A DNA stretch of 64,000 nt, taken from Microcoleus sp. FACHB-68. Its GTDB lineage: Bacteria; Cyanobacteriota; Cyanobacteriia; Cyanobacteriales; Oscillatoriaceae. Each line of letters opens with the position of its first letter. The stretch's first letter is position 1. Shown piece by piece: positions 60,333-64,000 of this stretch. Position numbers and translations under genes: made by a program. The stretch covers positions 248,001 through 312,000 of the forward strand of contig NZ_JACJOT010000018.1 of NCBI RefSeq assembly GCF_014695715.1. The letters are read 5' to 3'. The notes beneath the pieces were generated by a model, which was not told the DNA's origin, did not search any database, and saw only the letters and a list, made by a program, of their open reading frames with translations.

Positions 60333-60890
60333 TTGGGTTGCCGGCACGGTAGGATTTCCCTCGTTATTTCCAGGTCTGAAAATGTTGTCTGAAAACCCAG
60401 GAATTAACTTCTGGCCGGCAAAAACTAGCAGCGCCAAGACTAACACTGCGGTGAGTATGCCAATTGCAATTTTCTGCCAGCGTTGGGGTTCTAAAAGCAA
60501 TTGTTGCGATTGATTAGCCTCAGTCGCGGGTGCCGGCACCGACGCATTTTGATCTTGGGCTTGAGAAACCATGAGCATCGAATAGGTGCCAACCTCCAGC
60601 CCAACTTCGTGACTCCAAGCCAACTCTTCCTGACCGGCTTGTCGTCCGCGAACTTTCACCCGATTAATCTCATCAAACTCTAAATCTGTCAGCTCGTTGC
60701 GAATCAGTTGCACAACCGCATAGCGATCCGGCACAAACTCAACGGATTCCAGCAAAACGACCAAACATTCTTCACCCTGTAGGGAAGTTTGAGCCGTCAT
60801 GCCTAGAGGCTGCAACTGGCGGTTGAGCAGGGCCGCAATTGCATTAAGATCGCCCTGCTGTGCGAGTTCCCGAAGATCCGGCGGTGTCAT
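60327..60890 (-). CDS. Conserved cyanobacterial membrane protein, 187 aa
   Basis: Not assigned to a named family with certainty. Residues 1-110 are soluble: an opening helix (PPDLRELAQQGDLNAIAALL), then beta strands (ECLVVLLESVEFVPDRYAVV), and a helix with IRNELTDLEFDEINRVKVRG. A Gln/Ser/Ala-rich linker leads to one membrane helix (about 140-160, IAIGILTAVLVLALLVFAG) and a short periplasm- or lumen-side tail with NNEGNPTVP. Proteins with a soluble N-terminus and this tail occur in several cyanobacteria as I recall. Function unknown. Confidence 0.75.
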   Translation of the reverse strand: MTPPDLRELAQQGDLNAIAALLNRQLQPLGMTAQTSLQGEECLVVLLESVEFVPDRYAVVQLIRNELTDLEFDEINRVKVRGRQAGQEELAWSHEVGLEVGTYSMLMVSQAQDQNASVPAPATEANQSQQLLLEPQRWQKIAIGILTAVLVLALLVFAGQKLIPGFSDNIFRPGNNEGNPTVPATQP

Positions 60891-61129
60891 AACGAGCGGC
60901 GGGGATAAGCTGAAAACAGAACCTAACTTTGAGAATACCGCACTCGGAGCCTAGCGCCGGCATTTTCCCGAACTTCTCACCGGCTGATTTTTCCCTGACA
61001 AACCAGAAAATCTGCCGGCTCACCAGTCGCACTCAAACTAAAAATCTCAAATCTAAAATTGATACGCCCCCAAAAAGCTTTAGACTGGAGGGTGCTATTT
61101 ATACCATTCTTAACTAAACTGAATCACCT

Positions 61130-61855
61130 GTGAGGAAAATCGTTCTTGCCGGCAACTGGAAAATGTACAAAACCCAGGCAGAAGCCCTGGAGTTTTTGCA
61201 GGGATTTGTGAACCACCTGGATGAAACCCCAGAAGAAAGAGAAATTATCCTCTGCGTTCCCTTCACAACCTTGGGAAATCTCTCAAAGAATATGCACGGG
61301 AGTCGCCTGCGGCTAGGAGCACAGAACGTCCATTGGGAAGACGCCGGTGCTTACACAGGTGAAATTTCTGGCCCAATGCTCACAGAACTTGGCGTGCGTT
61401 TCGTGATCGTTGGCCACAGCGAACGCCGGCAGTTCTTTGGCGAAACCGATGAAACGGTGAACCGGCGTCTGAAAGCCGCCCAGAAACACGGACTCACCCC
61501 AATTTTGTGCGTTGGCGAAACCAAGCAACAGCGGGACGGCGGGGAAACAGAAACTCATATTATTGGCCAACTGGAAAAAGGCCTCGTAGATGTCGATCAA
61601 AATAACCTGATCGTCGCCTACGAACCGATCTGGGCAATTGGCACCGGCGACACCTGCCAAGCCAAAGAAGCCAATCGAGTTGTTGGGTTAATTCGGCAGC
61701 AGCTCAGCAATGCCGATGTACCGATTCAATATGGCGGATCTGTCAAGCCAGATAATATTGATGAAATCATGGCTCAGCCAGAAATTGACGGCGTTTTGGT
61801 GGGAGGCGCGAGTCTCGAACCGGCAAGCTTTGCGCGAATTGTGAATTACAAATAG
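61130..61855 (+). CDS. tpiA: Triosephosphate isomerase
   Basis: A 241-aa TIM-barrel enzyme that interconverts glyceraldehyde 3-phosphate and dihydroxyacetone phosphate in the Calvin cycle and glycolysis. The start is GTG at 61130. The active site is visible: Lys in AGNWKMYKT, His in [13 protein letters not shown], Glu in [14 protein letters not shown], and the C-terminal phosphate-binding [10 protein letters not shown] and [15 protein letters not shown]. It lies 17 bp upstream of folP, so the two are probably co-transcribed. Confidence 0.98.
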   Translation: MRKIVLAGNWKMYKTQAEALEFLQGFVNHLDETPEEREIILCVPFTTLGNLSKNMHGSRLRLGAQNVHWEDAGAYTGEISGPMLTELGVRFVIVGHSERRQFFGETDETVNRRLKAAQKHGLTPILCVGETKQQRDGGETETHIIGQLEKGLVDVDQNNLIVAYEPIWAIGTGDTCQAKEANRVVGLIRQQLSNADVPIQYGGSVKPDNIDEIMAQPEIDGVLVGGASLEPASFARIVNYK

Positions 61856-61872
61856 CAAAAAGGGCGTAGGCA

Positions 61873-62733
61873 ATGCCGGCACCTTTAACCATTCGGGGAC
61901 GCACCTTTAATTGGGGAAGTCGCACCTATTTGATGGGTGTTTTGAACGTTACGCCCGATAGCTTTAGCGATGGCGGATCGTTCAACACCCTGGCTGCTGC
62001 CGTGGCGCAGGCTCAAGAACTGGCAGATGCCGGCGCAGACATCATTGATGTCGGGGGGCAATCAACCCGTCCCGGTGCGCTTGAGGTGTCTGTTGAGGAA
62101 GAAATCGAGCGCGTGGTGCCGGTGGTGCGAGAACTGCGGAAAGCAGCCGGCTCAACAGCTCTAAATGAGGTGCCAATTTCTGTTGATACCGCCCGATCAC
62201 AGGTGGCGCAGGCAGCCATTGCAGCCGGCGCAGATATCATCAATGACATCTCCAGTGGCACCTTCGACCCCCAAATGCTGCCGGTTGTGGCGCAGCTAGG
62301 GGTGCCGGTGATGTTGATGCACATCCGGGGCACTCCCCAAACCATGCAAAAGCTAACAAATTATCAAGATTTGATTGGGGAAATCTCGGAATTTCTCACG
62401 CAGCGAATTGATGCTGCCATTGCCGCAGGAATTGAGCGCTCTAGAATTATCATCGATCCCGGCATTGGATTTGCCAAGAATTACGAGCAAAATCTAGAAA
62501 TTCTTAGACAGATGCCGGTGTTCCAATCCCTTGGTTGTCCCCTTTTAGTTGGCCCTTCGCGTAAAAGTTTTATCGGTCATATTTTAGATCAACCCGAACC
62601 CAAAGCCCGTGTCTGGGGAACCGCTGCAGCCTGTTGTGCCGCCGTTGCCGGTGCTGCCGATATCCTGCGGGTTCATGATGTTCGAGAAATGCGCGATGTC
62701 TGCCGCGTTGCTGACGCGATTTATCGAAAATAA
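61873..62733 (+). CDS. folP: Dihydropteroate synthase
   Basis: A 286-aa TIM-barrel enzyme that joins 6-hydroxymethyl-dihydropterin diphosphate and p-aminobenzoate in folate synthesis. Signatures: the diphosphate-binding strand LMGVLNVTPDSFSDGG, DVGGQSTRPGA, NDISSG, the pterin-binding RGTPQTMQ loop, and DPGIGFAKNYEQNLEIL with GPSRKSFIGHILDQ. The active site appears complete. It is the second gene of the tpiA-folP pair. Confidence 0.97.
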   Translation: MPAPLTIRGRTFNWGSRTYLMGVLNVTPDSFSDGGSFNTLAAAVAQAQELADAGADIIDVGGQSTRPGALEVSVEEEIERVVPVVRELRKAAGSTALNEVPISVDTARSQVAQAAIAAGADIINDISSGTFDPQMLPVVAQLGVPVMLMHIRGTPQTMQKLTNYQDLIGEISEFLTQRIDAAIAAGIERSRIIIDPGIGFAKNYEQNLEILRQMPVFQSLGCPLLVGPSRKSFIGHILDQPEPKARVWGTAAACCAAVAGAADILRVHDVREMRDVCRVADAIYRK

Positions 62734-62743
62734 AAAAGCGCTT

Positions 62744-62915
62744 ATAGCAATTCTCTCGTGTGTTCAATCTAAAATTTCAAATCCTAAGAACTCATTCAGA
62801 ATTGCCCTTGGGGGTATTGACGCTCAGCAGATCACCCCATTTGCAGGGGGTTTAGGAGGCTTCCCCCAGGTCTTTCTGACTTTTCCCCATTTTTTATGCC
62901 ATTGAGAATTGCTAT
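62744..62915. mobile_element. MITE-like element with 12-bp perfect terminal inverted repeats
   Basis: ATAGCAATTCTC (62744-62755) and GAGAATTGCTAT (62904-62915) are a perfect 12-bp inverted pair 172 bp apart, with no coding capacity between them. The inside has a G-rich/C-rich pair of stretches (GCAGGGGGTTTAGG, CTTCCCCCAGG). It begins just after the folP stop and ends before the IS. It may be a non-autonomous element or a degenerate interspersed repeat; the ends differ from those of the adjoining IS982. Confidence 0.6.
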
Positions 62916-62935
62916 TAAACTATCTTAAATTTATT

Positions 62936-63908
62936 TAACGTCAGTTCGGGTTAAACAGACGCGGGCAAAGAGGCATCGGGTATGAGGGATGGTTTCTTTG
63001 GCTGGTGGCAATAGGCAATCAAGCCGCAGACCAAATTGACTAGGCAGTTGATGGGTGAACGGTGACGAGAATGCTCTCTCTGAGAAATGTTCTTCAACTA
63101 ATCAATCACCGATTCCATAATGGCTCGTCGCCGTAGGAGCAACTTATCTGCCCATGTGATCAAGCGGTTTTTTATGTTCCGTTTGAGCTTAGTTATCAGT
63201 TGAATCCCCCAATCGGGCCAAAGTTGAAGGGCGAGTTTCTCGGAGATATATCCCCTGCCACCAAAAACCTTGCCAAAAAGCTGTTGTAGCAATTGAGGGA
63301 CAGGCTCACGGTCATCCATATTGCCAGGAGTGAGGACTGCATTAAGCAACTGTCCTTGCTCGTTCACCACCAGGTTCCGCTTAAACCCGAAGAACCAGCC
63401 TAGGGACGTTTTGCCTCTAGCCGCTAGGGTATTGAACACCTTGTGGGAGGAGATGCGACGGTTGTGGCAGACCTTGATACTGGTCGAATCAATAAAGCTG
63501 ATGCCAGTACAGTTGCCAAAGCAGTGGCGCAAGTAGGCGCACAGCGGCATCAGGGTCGATGGCATCTATTCCACAAAGCGTTGGTAGCTGACTAATCGAG
63601 GAAAGGCTTTGCGCCAATAGCGACAGACGAACTGGGCAACTGAACCACTTGAAGTTGCGATACGCCGATTGATGGAAGGCAATCAAGAGAAGGCATGATC
63701 TCGCTTAAGCTCAGATTGCGGCAGCGGCAACGACGCTGTAACCCTTTATCCAACAGGCGTTGCTGCCAGCGTGGTTCAAACCATCGGCAAAAATCATCCA
63801 CATGGCAAAACAAGGCTTCTAGACTAGGCATAGGGTGGTCAGATAGGTTGAGAATTAGGCACTTTCAACTGTATCTGTTCCACCCCTCCTTATCCCGAAC
63901 TCACGTTA
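62936..63908 (-). mobile_element. IS982-family insertion sequence, inactive copy
   Basis: An element of about 970 bp with inverted ends: TAACGTCAGTTCGGGTTAA at about 62936 and, on the other strand, TAACGTGAGTTCGGGATAA at about 63890-63908 (two mismatches). The inside carries a transposase of the IS982 type that is broken (see the pseudogene). Exact boundaries and the target-site duplication could not be fixed. Confidence 0.8.
62951..63831 (-). pseudogene. IS982-family transposase, disrupted by frameshifts and stops
   Basis: The full protein can be traced in pieces. The N-terminus is in one frame (SLEALFCHVDDFCRWFEPRW, LSLSEIM to about 63690). A shift gives AFHQSAYRNFKWF, a second shift gives QFVCRYWRKAFPRLVSYQRF, then a stop (TAG) interrupts before MPSTLMPLCAYLRHC. 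The DDE core is intact in the last long piece: FIDSTSIKVCHNRR with Asp, LTPGNMDDREP, GGRGYISEK and KLLLRRRAIMES. A second stop (TAG for CAG) follows, before an intact C-terminus ending near 62951 ([19 protein letters not shown]). The enzyme cannot be made, so the copy is immobile on its own. Confidence 0.85.
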
Positions 63909-64000
63909 GTTTAGATTCAAGATACATCATAGACACGCCACGTCCGAATCCCCCAATATTTAAGGACAGGTTCAGCAATCAAGATCTCGTTTTCTACTGC

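Noticed and set aside
1-64000. rRNA, tmRNA, RNase P RNA, 6S RNA or group I/II introns
   Set aside because: None of their recognisable core sequences could be seen; only two tRNAs were found.

Overview
The window looks like chromosome of a cyanobacterium, probably a filamentous, Oscillatoriales-like one; I cannot name the genus. The evidence is families that are essentially cyanobacterial (Ycf51, DUF1818, the DUF3038/DUF4335 pair, XisH/XisI), a class III cyclase fused to a hybrid histidine kinase, many GAF sensors, short heptamer repeats (STRR type), a few copies of the HIP1 octamer GCGATCGC, and a very large excess of GCCGGC and its one-base variants. Most of the window is dispersed housekeeping genes rather than long operons.

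Layout. 1-3.6 kb: the start of a CobW-type GTPase, then cysS, a glutathione S-transferase and an AI-2E/PerM family membrane protein. 3.7-6.3 kb: xisH-xisI followed by two AT-rich genes for glycine-rich membrane proteins, the second with a near-perfect 303-bp tandem duplication. 6.4-16 kb: tRNA-Pro, DUF1818, bestrophin, pheS, sufU, ycf51, an iron-type alcohol dehydrogenase, an aminotransferase and the DUF3038/DUF4335 pair. 16-22 kb: apt, a peptide-type ABC permease, an orphan cytosine-5 DNA methyltransferase, tRNA-Gly, a TonB-like protein with a very long Pro/Thr/Glu spacer, and modB. 22-30 kb: two large sensor kinases separated by about 1.4 kb without a convincing gene. 30-39 kb: a GNAT acetyltransferase, hisB-hisC, a small exported WGxxGxxG-type protein, a GGDEF-EAL protein, a BadF-type sugar kinase and a YqiA-like esterase. 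39-49 kb: a methyltransferase, tex, an SLH/WG-repeat surface protein, DUF4385, a VOC protein, an M23-M15 double peptidase, repeat arrays and a small lipoprotein pair. 49-58 kb: a two-gene AAA-like ATPase/vWA operon, then a SNF2 helicase and a SWIM zinc-finger protein. 58-64 kb: pnp, tpiA-folP, a MITE-like element and a dead IS982-family insertion sequence.

How genes work together. hisB and hisC are adjacent in histidine synthesis, tpiA and folP are 17 bp apart, and DUF3038/DUF4335 overlap by 4 bp. The SNF2/SWIM pair and the AAA/AAA-vWA pair are probably functional partners. The best candidate for an undescribed system is the AAA-like/vWA operon at 49.6-52.9 kb. It encodes two different STAND/AAA-like ATPases, one with a predicted N-terminal DNA-binding region and one carrying an intact MIDAS vWA domain, downstream of a promoter with repeated operator-like words. 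The second candidate is the membrane-protein pair next to xisHI. At genome scale, the GCCGGC excess next to an orphan m5C methyltransferase fits the idea of an alternate 'highly iterated palindrome'.

Function calls rest on motifs and family resemblance recalled from knowledge; no database search was run.
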